From the NCBI GenBank assembly GCA_021323605.1, contig JAJPKS010000078.1:1-37587 (forward strand): DNA of 37,587 nucleotides, written 5' to 3'. Numbering within the stretch: position 1 is the stretch's first letter; the number at the start of each line of letters is the position of its first letter. The notes beneath the pieces are model-generated. The model was not told the DNA's origin. It searched no databases and saw nothing but the letters and a program-made list of their open reading frames with translations. Below are positions 8,700 through 15,321 of the stretch, one piece after another. The translations under genes were made by a program, and so were the position numbers. Origin of the DNA: Bacillota bacterium. Its GTDB lineage: Bacteria; Chloroflexota; Dormibacteria; Dormibacterales; Dormibacteraceae.

Positions 8700-10243
8700 C
8701 CATGCGGCCGGCCGGGGCCGGCGAGGGCGCGGGCAGGAGCGGGCGGCGACCGCTCGGCCTCCTCCCCCGCCGCTGCCTGGCGGGCGAGTTCGAGCGCGCC
8801 GAAGAGGGCTCCCATCAGGACCGCGACCCTGAACCAGAAGAAGCCGAGGTCGAGAGCCCCCTGGATCAGATAGGCGGCGATGGCGCACGCCACCAGGAGG
8901 CCGTACAGGACCAGGCCCGGGTGACGTGCCCGGATCAGGCGGCAGGCGCCGACCACGGCGAACCCGATCACCGACCAGAAGACGAGCGCCCCCACGATCC
9001 CCAGGCGCATCCAGACGTAGAGGACGTCGTTGTGCGGGATGTAGTGAATGAAGGGGTCGATCCGGCTCAGGTCGACGATGGGGATCCGGTAGTCGATGGG
9101 CACCCCGTAGCCGCGCCCGATGAGCGGAGACATCCTGATGTTGAGTTCCAGGTTGGCGTTCTCGATGACCCGATAGAGATCGGACGAGGCGTCGCGGGGA
9201 TCAGGCGCGAACAACGACCTCACCGCGGACGCCGGCTCGGCCAGGAGCCCGGTCTGGTTCCAGTACAGCCGGAGGTAGAGTCCGCCGGCAACGGCCATGA
9301 CCACCAGGGCGGCGGTCAGCCGTGGGCGCAGCCGGGGCAGGCGCACCCAGACCAGGACGAGCATCAGGAGCCCGCAGATCCCGAGCTGGAGCCAGGCCGT
9401 GCGCCGGTTGTTGGCCAGGGCGACGATCAGGACCAGGGGAAGGAGCGCGGTGGCGAGACTCCGCAACCGCCCCCGCTGGCCGAAGATCCAGAGCGATCCC
9501 ACCAGGATCACGTAGAGGACGAAGAAGAGCGAGTCCTCGTGGGTCAGCAGCGAGTCCGGGCGCTGGCCGTGGATGAGCATCACCGTGACCACCAGCCAGA
9601 TGCCCTCGATGGCCCGGAGGCCGACGGCGATCACGAACGTCCAGAGCAGCATGGTCAGCGTCGAGAGTTCGGCCGGGAGCTGAACCACGAAGAGGTAGCT
9701 GAGGAAGAGGTAGACCGTGGGCCGGATCTCCCAGATGGCCATCCGGTAGTCGCCGCCGACGGCGAGGCCGTGGACGGTGCCCAGGAGCACGAACGCCAGC
9801 AGGGCGAGGAGGCCGCTCGAGAGGGCGGTCCGCGGCCAGCGAGCGCGGCGTTCGCCGGCTCGGATGAGGATCACGACCCCGAGCATCCCGAGGAGGATCT
9901 CGAAGGGATTGACGTAGACGTTCGACAGCCCGATGGCCGTGTTGAGGCTGGTGAAGAGCCGGAGCTGCTGGGTGAGATCGCCTCCCGGCGCGCCGATCGG
10001 GTCCTGCTCGACCGCCAGGGCGAGGAAGATGAGGCAGAGCACCGCGCTGCGAGGTCGACGCCAGGCCAGGACCGGGAAGAGCAGGGCGAAGATGCCGGCC
10101 AGTACCAGCGGCTTACCGAGGACGGCGATGGCGCCCGCCAGCAGGCCGGCCGCTACCGACGCCACCAGGGTGGCGACGACCACCAGCCGTTCGCGCCGCC
10201 GCCGGTCTCGCTCCAGGACGGCGACCGAGGAGAGGAAGTCCAC
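8579..10243 (-). CDS. O-antigen ligase / Wzy-like polymerase
   Basis: The 554-residue multi-spanning protein has about 10-12 hydrophobic helices and a long extracytoplasmic loop with GRGYGVPIDYRIP and YIPHNDVLYVWMRLG. The H-N-D/x-x-L motif in that loop is typical of the O-antigen ligase/WaaL/Wzy family. It probably polymerises repeat units on the outer face of the membrane. The start is GTG 10243, 3 nt after the stop of a 47-residue membrane ORF, in an operon reading from 12273 leftwards. The last 60 or so residues are hydrophilic and are encoded antisense to the 3' end of the GT4 gene. Either end could be mis-sized, but both frames are open. Confidence 0.85.
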   Translation of the reverse strand: MDFLSSVAVLERDRRRRERLVVVATLVASVAAGLLAGAIAVLGKPLVLAGIFALLFPVLAWRRPRSAVLCLIFLALAVEQDPIGAPGGDLTQQLRLFTSLNTAIGLSNVYVNPFEILLGMLGVVILIRAGERRARWPRTALSSGLLALLAFVLLGTVHGLAVGGDYRMAIWEIRPTVYLFLSYLFVVQLPAELSTLTMLLWTFVIAVGLRAIEGIWLVVTVMLIHGQRPDSLLTHEDSLFFVLYVILVGSLWIFGQRGRLRSLATALLPLVLIVALANNRRTAWLQLGICGLLMLVLVWVRLPRLRPRLTAALVVMAVAGGLYLRLYWNQTGLLAEPASAVRSLFAPDPRDASSDLYRVIENANLELNIRMSPLIGRGYGVPIDYRIPIVDLSRIDPFIHYIPHNDVLYVWMRLGIVGALVFWSVIGFAVVGACRLIRARHPGLVLYGLLVACAIAAYLIQGALDLGFFWFRVAVLMGALFGALELARQAAAGEEAERSPPAPARALAGPGRPHGYGPERPTRGSAVDLSPVAGRPSAARTMTRSSPADSRRQS

Positions 10244-10246
10244 CGG

Positions 10247-10390
10247 CTAGGCCCTCGCGATCTGGAGGTACCAGAGGGCCAGGGCGATGGCCGTGATCAC
10301 GAGCACCACCGCCACGGTCGTTCCGGGCCTCATCGAACGGCGGAGGCCGACGGCGATGAACGCCGACACCATGAGGCCCACCCATTCCAT
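10247..10390 (-). CDS. 47-residue two-helix membrane protein between Wzz and Wzy genes
   Basis: This ORF is very short. It encodes MEWVGLMVSAFIAVGL, a short basic turn (RRSMRPG), then TTVAVVLVITAIALALWYLQ and a short end. The two hydrophobic stretches predict a helical hairpin in the membrane. The start ATG 10390 follows the Wzz stop by 11 nt with a weak GGCGGGA upstream. Its stop is 3 nt before the polymerase GTG. This tight packing supports a real translated gene, perhaps a small partner of the Wzz or Wzy protein. I do not recognise a family. Translational coupling without a functional peptide is the main alternative. Confidence 0.6.
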   Translation of the reverse strand: MEWVGLMVSAFIAVGLRRSMRPGTTVAVVLVITAIALALWYLQIARA

Positions 10391-10401
10391 GGTCCCGCCG
10401 C

Positions 10402-11478
10402 TCAGGTCGTGTGCGGGGCGCCCGGCGGGAGGGCGGCGGTGGCCTGCTCGTCCCGGCGCGGCGGGGGTGCGTCCAGCAGCGGCAGCGAGCCGAGCACCCG
10501 GAGCCCCAGGCTGCGCTCGACCTCGGCCGGGCTACCGAAGGTCCGATCGGAGTAGACCAGGGCCACCAGGGCCAGGAGCGAGAGCAGGAGCCCGATGAGC
10601 AGGCCGACGCCCGCGCCCATGGCGACCATCCTGAGCCGGCTCAGCGGTCGATCGGGAAGGGTGGGCGGATCGATGACGCGGAATTGAGAGCTGGTGCCGG
10701 CCGAGAGCTGATTGAGGTTGGACTGCGCCTCGTCGCGCTTCTGGATCAACTGCGCGTACTGCTGATGCGCCTGGCTGGCGATCTGTTGCAGGCCCGCCAG
10801 GGTGGGATCGGGTGGGGGGTTGGCGACCCTCAGCTCGGGATGTCGGGCGAGGTAGCTGGCCACCGCCGCATCGGCCTGGTTGACCTGGGTCAGCTCGTCG
10901 GCCGCCTGGCTCTGATACATGCTGAGCTGCTGCGCGGCTTGGGTGCGCTGGGCGGTGAGGACCTGGATGGCGAACTCGTTGAGCAGTGCCTGCAGGGTCG
11001 AGAGGGCGAGCCGCGGGTCCGAGTACTCGAAGGTGACGTTGACGATCTCGGGACCGGCTGCGGTGACCCTGACGTCTTTCTGGAGGAGCGCCTCGATGGT
11101 CTGGTTCAGCGTCTGCCGGTTCGGGGCCGAATTCGAGCCCAGGAGGCGACCGACCACCGTGCTCAGTGGGTTTGCAGCCGGCATGTGTCCGTGGATCACG
11201 TAGTCCTCGAGCCCGCTGCGATGGGCGACCGCCACACAGAACGACTGCGTGTTGAGCAGCTCCTGGAAGGTGTTGGCGCCGACCTGGGCCGGCGAGGAAT
11301 AGGCCGCGGAGGGGTCGGTGACGCCGGCGATCGAGTTGGACTGGAACCAGACCGAGGCCGATGCCTCGTAGGTGCGAGGCTGCGCCAGCACGAAGCCCAG
11401 GCTGATCGCGAAGACGGCCAGCACCGGTGCCGTCAGCGCCACCGGATGACGGAAGAACGCCTCCAGGTATCGCTCCAT
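10402..11478 (-). CDS. Wzz-like polysaccharide co-polymerase / chain-length determinant
   Basis: The 358-residue protein has the Wzz layout. A first membrane helix lies at about residues 12-33. It is followed by the conserved YEASASVWFQSNS strand, a long extracytoplasmic part with coiled-coil-like glutamine-rich helices (HQQYAQLIQKRDEAQSNLNQL), a proline-containing pre-membrane segment PPTLPDRPLSRLRM, and a second helix at about residues 285-305. Such proteins set glycan chain length with Wzy and pair with a cytoplasmic CpsD-like ATPase. That ATPase gene lies 9 nt upstream. The C-terminal tail of about 45 residues has no tyrosine cluster. Confidence 0.85.
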   Translation of the reverse strand: MERYLEAFFRHPVALTAPVLAVFAISLGFVLAQPRTYEASASVWFQSNSIAGVTDPSAAYSSPAQVGANTFQELLNTQSFCVAVAHRSGLEDYVIHGHMPAANPLSTVVGRLLGSNSAPNRQTLNQTIEALLQKDVRVTAAGPEIVNVTFEYSDPRLALSTLQALLNEFAIQVLTAQRTQAAQQLSMYQSQAADELTQVNQADAAVASYLARHPELRVANPPPDPTLAGLQQIASQAHQQYAQLIQKRDEAQSNLNQLSAGTSSQFRVIDPPTLPDRPLSRLRMVAMGAGVGLLIGLLLSLLALVALVYSDRTFGSPAEVERSLGLRVLGSLPLLDAPPPRRDEQATAALPPGAPHTT

Positions 11479-11487
11479 GGTGAGCCC

Positions 11488-12273
11488 TCAGTGGATGAAG
11501 AAACGCCGGAGCCAGGACGGAAGGCTGGAACGGGTCCCGTTCAGCAGCACGACCGGCTCGGCAGGGAGACACGCCACCGCCTCTCGCACCTTCCCGACCG
11601 GGGTCACCCGGGCCCGGACCACCAGCAGCGGATCGCCGAACGACTCCGCCAGGAGGGCGGCCGAGGGCGAGTGGAGGAGCGCCGGCAGGTCCCCGATGAC
11701 GACCTCGAAGAGCCCCTGGAGCTCCGCCAGGAGGTTCGACGAGGCCAGCTGGGAGGCCAGCCTGGGACCGGGGTCCTGGATCCGGCCGGCGGGCAGCACC
11801 GAGAGCCCCTCCCCGACCATCCGGAGCGCGGCGTCGACGGGTACCAGTCCGGCCAGGAGCTCGGCCAGCCCCGGGCCGGGCGGCAGCCCGAACCGGCCGG
11901 CGAGGCTGGGGGCGTCGATGTCGGCGTCGATCAGGAGGGTGGGGCGCCGGTACTCGCGCGCTTGCACGTAGGCCATGGCGATGGCGACGGTGCTGCGTCC
12001 CTCGCCGCGGAGCGCGCTGGTCACGCCGATGCGCGTGAGCCTGGAGCCACCCAGCCTGGGCATCAGGAGGCTACAGGCGCGGATCATCGGTTCGTCCACG
12101 ACCGGTCTGGGGAGATCGGGGTCGGTGCCCCGCACGACCGTCACCGTCGGAGAGGACGCGGCGGACGCCGTGGCCACGGGATCGGGCTCTACCTCGACGA
12201 CATCCCTCCCAACGCTTCCCACAGTCTCCGAGTCTATGGACGGGAAGGGGCCGGCGAGATGGGCGAATCCCAC
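11488..12273 (-). CDS. CpsD/Wzc-kinase-like P-loop ATPase with altered Walker A
   Basis: The 261-residue protein begins with about 65 low-complexity residues. The MinD-like core follows, with a Walker A-like loop SALRGEGRST at 86-95 and a Walker A-prime LLIDADID at 113-120, then EVVIGDLPALLHS at the Walker B position. Bacterial tyrosine kinases of capsule systems normally have GEGKS/T; here residue 93 is arginine. The C-terminal tyrosine cluster is also absent. It heads the Wzz operon, so it is probably a regulatory partner of Wzz, perhaps without kinase activity. The start is GTG 12273; an internal ATG before IRACSLLMP is an alternative. Confidence 0.78.
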   Translation of the reverse strand: MGFAHLAGPFPSIDSETVGSVGRDVVEVEPDPVATASAASSPTVTVVRGTDPDLPRPVVDEPMIRACSLLMPRLGGSRLTRIGVTSALRGEGRSTVAIAMAYVQAREYRRPTLLIDADIDAPSLAGRFGLPPGPGLAELLAGLVPVDAALRMVGEGLSVLPAGRIQDPGPRLASQLASSNLLAELQGLFEVVIGDLPALLHSPSAALLAESFGDPLLVVRARVTPVGKVREAVACLPAEPVVLLNGTRSSLPSWLRRFFIH

Positions 12274-12438
12274 GCCGGGCGGGAATTCGTCCCGGGCGGC
12301 CCGTGACTCGTGTCCTCGGTCACGGCCGGCGGCCGTCGGACCCCGGCTGGAGGTGCACCCGCTCCGGCGGCCGGGCCGGCGCGCGAGCCCGGCCCGGGCC
12401 GCCTTCGAGGTCGGTACCGGGGTGGACCGGCGCCGCCG

Positions 12439-13251
12439 TCATCCCCGCACGCCCTCGCCGCGACCCCTCCCGCCCCCGGCCTCGGCGGGGCGACCCCCGG
12501 GCGCGCCGCGCCGACGCGGCCGCCCGGAGTGGTCCCAGTGCAGGCCGCATTCCTTGACCTGGTCTCGCTCCCACCACCAGCGTCCGGCCCGGGGGTCCTC
12601 CCCGGGCTGCACCGGCCGCGTGCAGGGGGCGCAGCCGATGGACGGGTAGCCGCGGTCGTGGAGGGGGTGATAGGGCACCTGGTGCCGGCGGACGTAGTCC
12701 CAGACCTGGTCCGACGTCCAGGCCGCGAGCGGGGCCAGCTTGGCGATCCCGCCATGGCCCTCGTCCAGGGCCACCACCGGGGTCGCCGCCCGGGTCGGCG
12801 ACTGGTCCCGCCGCAGGCCGGTCACCCAGGCGTCGCAGCCGCGCAGCGCCCGGGCCAGGGGCCGGCTCTTGCGGACCTCGCAGCACCGGAGCCGGAGCTC
12901 GGGCGAACGGTAGAAGAGGTTGACGCCGTGGCGACCGACCATCTCCGCCACCTCCCCCGGGTCCGGCGCCACCACCCTGACCCGCACCGGGTAGCGCCGC
13001 TGGAAGGCGTCGATGACCTCGTGCGTCTCAGGGGGGAGCCGGCCGGTGTCAAGGGTGATCACCTCGACCTGGTCCCGGAGCCGGCAGGCCATGTCGATGA
13101 GCACCGAGGACTCGACCTGGAAGCTGGCTACGATCGCCACCCGCGGGAACCGCGCGTAGGCGCGGGCCAGGATCTCCTCGGGTTCGGCCCCGGCCAGCTC
13201 GGCCCGGAGGCGTTCGATCTCGGTCCGGTCGAGGCCCGGCGGGGTGGCCAT
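12439..13251 (-). CDS. cysH: Phosphoadenylyl/adenylyl-sulfate reductase (APS reductase type)
   Basis: The enzyme reduces activated sulfate to sulfite in assimilatory sulfur metabolism. The 270-residue protein has the PP-loop-like SFQVESSV at 43-50, LDTGRLPPETH, CC at 123-124, CAPC with C207 and C210, and the catalytic KECGLH with C235. The CC plus CxxC set holds a [4Fe-4S] cluster and is the mark of bacterial APS reductases, as opposed to cluster-free PAPS reductases. So 5'-adenylylsulfate with thioredoxin as reductant is likely. ATG 13251 lies 2 nt after the sir stop, after a G-rich run within sir. The C-terminal 30 residues are Gly/Arg-rich and atypical. Confidence 0.92.
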   Translation of the reverse strand: MATPPGLDRTEIERLRAELAGAEPEEILARAYARFPRVAIVASFQVESSVLIDMACRLRDQVEVITLDTGRLPPETHEVIDAFQRRYPVRVRVVAPDPGEVAEMVGRHGVNLFYRSPELRLRCCEVRKSRPLARALRGCDAWVTGLRRDQSPTRAATPVVALDEGHGGIAKLAPLAAWTSDQVWDYVRRHQVPYHPLHDRGYPSIGCAPCTRPVQPGEDPRAGRWWWERDQVKECGLHWDHSGRPRRRGAPGGRPAEAGGGRGRGEGVRG

Positions 13252-13253
13252 GG

Positions 13254-14987
13254 CTACGCCCCCCTGCCGCTCGGGACGGCGGCGAAGCGATCGGAGAGGG
13301 CCTCCACGCCGACCCGGTGGCACCAGTCCCCGAAGCGCTCCCCCGGCCGTCGTTCGTCGCGGAAGGCGGCGAGCACGGGGCGCAGCCGGTGCGGGATCTC
13401 GTCCAGGGGCACGTTGCGGGCGAAGAGGCGGTTCAGGCGCGTGCCCTCGAAGTCGCCGCCCAGGAAGACGTCGTACTTTCCCAGCGTCGTGCCCACGAAG
13501 CCGACGTCCCCCAGATAGGGACGAGCGCAGCCGTTGGGGCAGCCGGTCATCCGGTAGCTGATCCGTTCGCGCTCCAGCCCCAGCTCGGCCACCATGGCCT
13601 CGATCCGCCGGATCAAGCCCGGCAGCGCTCGCTCGGACTCGGCCACGGCCAGCCCGCAGGTGGGGAGGGCAGGGCAGGCCATGGCGTGCCGGAGGGTGTT
13701 GGAGAGCTCCTCGCTGAGCGGCACGCCGTGGGCGCGGAGGGTGCGCTCAACCTCCTGGCGTGCCCCCGGCTCCAGCCCGGCCAGGATCACGTTCTGCTGG
13801 GGGGTGAGGTAGAGCGTCGGCCGGAGTTCATCGACCAGCCGGCGCAGGGCGGTGCGCAGCCGGCGTTCCGCGACGTCGGCGATGCGGCCGTTCTCGACGT
13901 AGAGGCCGTAGAAGCAACCGCCGTCGCCCTGCTCGTGCCATCCCAGGTGGTCGTTCATCGCCATCCGGCGCACGGGCCGGAACTCCTCCAGGCGGAAGCC
14001 GGCCCGATCCTCCACCTGGTGCCGGAACCAGTCGACGCCCCGTTCGTGCAGGAGGTACTTGAGCCGGGCGTGGCGACGGTCGGAGCGGTTGCCGAAGTCG
14101 CGCTGGGTCGTGACCACGGCCCGGCACACCTCCACCGCCCGCTCGGGGGGCACGAAGCCCAGGGGCACGGCCACGGCGGGAAAGGTGTCGGGCTTGTTGG
14201 CCGTGCGTCCGAGGCTCCCTCCCACCAGCACGTCGAGGCCGGCCAGCCCGCCCTCGGGCGAGCGCAGGGCGATCAGGGCCAGGTCGTTGGCGTAGACGTC
14301 GACGCAGTTGTCTTCCTCCAGGGCGATGCCGGTCTTGAACTTCCGGGGCAGGTACCGGTCGCCGTAGAGGGGTTCGGTCTCCCGCCCCGAGGCGACCAGC
14401 CGGTCGTCGATCCAGATCTCGTGATAGGCGCGAGTGGCCGGGGTGAGCGCGCCCACCAGCTGCCGGAGCAGGGCTCCCACCTCCTCCCGGAGCCGGTCCC
14501 CGAGCGGGGCGGGACAGCACATGATGTTCCGCTCCTGGTCGCCGCATCCGCCCAGCGTGGTCATCAGGGCCTGGTTGATGGCCCGGATCGCCGTCCGGAG
14601 GTCACGCTTCAGGACCCCGTGCAGCTGGAAGTCCTGACGGGTGGTGACGCGGATGGTCCCGTTGCCCCAGCGCTCCGCGATCTCGTCGTGGGCCAGGTAG
14701 CCCTCGGGGCTCACCCGTCCGCCGGGGATGCGGGTGCGGACCATCATCACGTAGTGCTTGCCGCCGCCGCTGGCCCGGGCCGCCCGGCGCCGGTCGCGGT
14801 CGTCCTGCTGGTAGACGCCGTGGAACTTCAACACCTGGACCGCCTCCTCGGTGAAGGCGGGGGTGTCCTGCTCCAGCTCCTCGCGGAGGGTGCCCCGCAG
14901 GTGGTTGCTGGCGGCCTTGATGTGCTCGATGCGGGAGAGGCCCGCTCCGGTGCCGTTGCAGCCGCAGGTGGTGCACACGTGGCCCAC
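13254..14987 (-). CDS. sir: Siroheme [4Fe-4S] sulfite reductase, ferredoxin type
   Basis: The 577-residue enzyme reduces sulfite to sulfide (six electrons), supplying sulfur for cysteine. Two ferrodoxin-like/catalytic repeats are visible. KFHGVYQQDDRD lies near residues 54-65 and VTTRQDFQLHG binds siroheme. The cluster signature C438-x5-C444-x38-C483-x3-C487 sits in ACPALPTC and TGCPNGCARPY. Nitrite reductase is the near relative; pairing with cysH favours sulfite. The start is GTG 14987, with GCGGAGGT at 14991-14998 just upstream. The N-terminus carries an unusual CTTCGC motif. Expression is probably controlled by the cysteine-rich leader upstream. Confidence 0.92.
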   Translation of the reverse strand: MGHVCTTCGCNGTGAGLSRIEHIKAASNHLRGTLREELEQDTPAFTEEAVQVLKFHGVYQQDDRDRRRAARASGGGKHYVMMVRTRIPGGRVSPEGYLAHDEIAERWGNGTIRVTTRQDFQLHGVLKRDLRTAIRAINQALMTTLGGCGDQERNIMCCPAPLGDRLREEVGALLRQLVGALTPATRAYHEIWIDDRLVASGRETEPLYGDRYLPRKFKTGIALEEDNCVDVYANDLALIALRSPEGGLAGLDVLVGGSLGRTANKPDTFPAVAVPLGFVPPERAVEVCRAVVTTQRDFGNRSDRRHARLKYLLHERGVDWFRHQVEDRAGFRLEEFRPVRRMAMNDHLGWHEQGDGGCFYGLYVENGRIADVAERRLRTALRRLVDELRPTLYLTPQQNVILAGLEPGARQEVERTLRAHGVPLSEELSNTLRHAMACPALPTCGLAVAESERALPGLIRRIEAMVAELGLERERISYRMTGCPNGCARPYLGDVGFVGTTLGKYDVFLGGDFEGTRLNRLFARNVPLDEIPHRLRPVLAAFRDERRPGERFGDWCHRVGVEALSDRFAAVPSGRGA

Positions 14988-14988
14988 C

Positions 14989-15114
14989 TCACCTCCGCCC
15001 CGGGATGCCCCCGGGGGCGATCGTCGATGGGGAAACTGCCGGGCGGTGGGCGCCGGCCCTCACCGGTCCGAGGGCGGGCGTCCAGGCGAAGGGAAACAAG
15101 GTGATGATCTGCAC
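14989..15114 (-). CDS. Small ORF (41 aa) translationally coupled to sir
   Basis: GTG 15114 has an excellent ribosome-binding site, AAAGGAG at 15122-15128, 7 nt upstream. The frame encodes VQIITLFPFAWTPALGP, followed by about 24 Pro/Gly/Arg-rich residues. It stops at a TGA (14989-14991) that lies inside the sir ribosome-binding site, one base before the sir GTG. A ribosome ending here could restart on sir. The peptide resembles nothing I know. Its role may be only to carry ribosomes through the leader. Alternatively the strong site could be decoy or fortuitous. Confidence 0.4.
   Translation of the reverse strand: MQIITLFPFAWTPALGPVRAGAHRPAVSPSTIAPGGIPGRR
14991..14998 (-). promoter_or_regulatory. 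sir ribosome-binding site, complementary to leader
   Basis: The minus-strand mRNA reads GCGGAGGT here, 3 nt before the GTG of sir. It is an exact 8-base complement of ACCTCCGC in the leader hairpin at 15166-15173. This makes a sequestering long-range helix possible. Confidence 0.5.
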
Positions 15115-15155
15115 CAGCGCACTCCTTTGCTGACCGATCTGACGTGGCGAGGTCG

Positions 15156-15183
15156 GCTGAGGGACGCGGAGGTCCCGGTCAGC
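15156..15183 (-). promoter_or_regulatory. Attenuator hairpin at the end of the cysteine leader peptide
   Basis: The two arms pair as GCTGA with TCAGC and GGGAC with GTCCC, with a two-base bulge and a 6-base loop. The leader's TGA stop (15179-15181) lies in the 5' base of the stem. The loop and upper stem contain ACCTCCGC, the exact complement of the sir ribosome-binding site. A ribosome stalled on the last cysteine codons would mask the 5' arm and the anti-SD sequence. Whether the hairpin or the long-range pairing is the off state cannot be told from sequence. Confidence 0.5.
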
Positions 15184-15268
15184 TACACGCGCAGCTGGCG
15201 CAGCGCACGTAGTCCACCTCTCGACGGCGGGTCAAGAGCCAGCCCTCGGCGATGCGGACGGCGTGCAC
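15179..15268 (-). CDS. Cysteine-rich leader peptide of the sir-cysH operon (29 aa)
   Basis: The ORF begins at GTG 15268 and encodes a 29-residue peptide ending LTRRREVDYVRCASCACS. The LxxRRxVDxxRxAxxxC pattern matches the short putative leader peptides placed before sulfur-assimilation genes in actinobacteria. A Cys-rich leaderless peptide has been shown in Mycobacterium smegmatis to control downstream genes by ribosome stalling. Cysteines are at residues 23, 26 and 28, just before the stop. A TACACT box 7 nt upstream would start the transcript at or next to the GTG, so no ribosome-binding site is needed. The stop codon is embedded in a hairpin. The peptide probably acts in cis only. Confidence 0.75.
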   Translation of the reverse strand: MHAVRIAEGWLLTRRREVDYVRCASCACS

Positions 15269-15275
15269 GCATCCC

Positions 15276-15281
15276 AGTGTA
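15276..15281 (-). promoter_or_regulatory. -10 box of the sir-cysH leader promoter
   Basis: TACACT on the minus strand lies 7 nt upstream of the leader peptide GTG, which sets the transcription start at or within a base of that codon. No clear -35 is present at the usual distance. The promoter lies in the short gap after the stop of the MinD-like gene. Confidence 0.5.
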
Positions 15282-15321
15282 CGGTCTGCATGGGCGTCGG
15301 AGGACCGTCGCCAGGCCGGTC

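Noticed and set aside
8702-10555. 617-residue plus-strand ORF
   Set aside because: It is antisense to the Wzy-like gene and shows the usual Asp/Glu/Arg-rich shadow composition.
10411-12306. 631-residue plus-strand ORF
   Set aside because: It is antisense to the Wzz-like and CpsD-like genes, whose order and motifs are convincing.
13317-15104. 595-residue plus-strand ORF
   Set aside because: It is antisense to sulfite reductase, which has all siroheme and cluster ligands.
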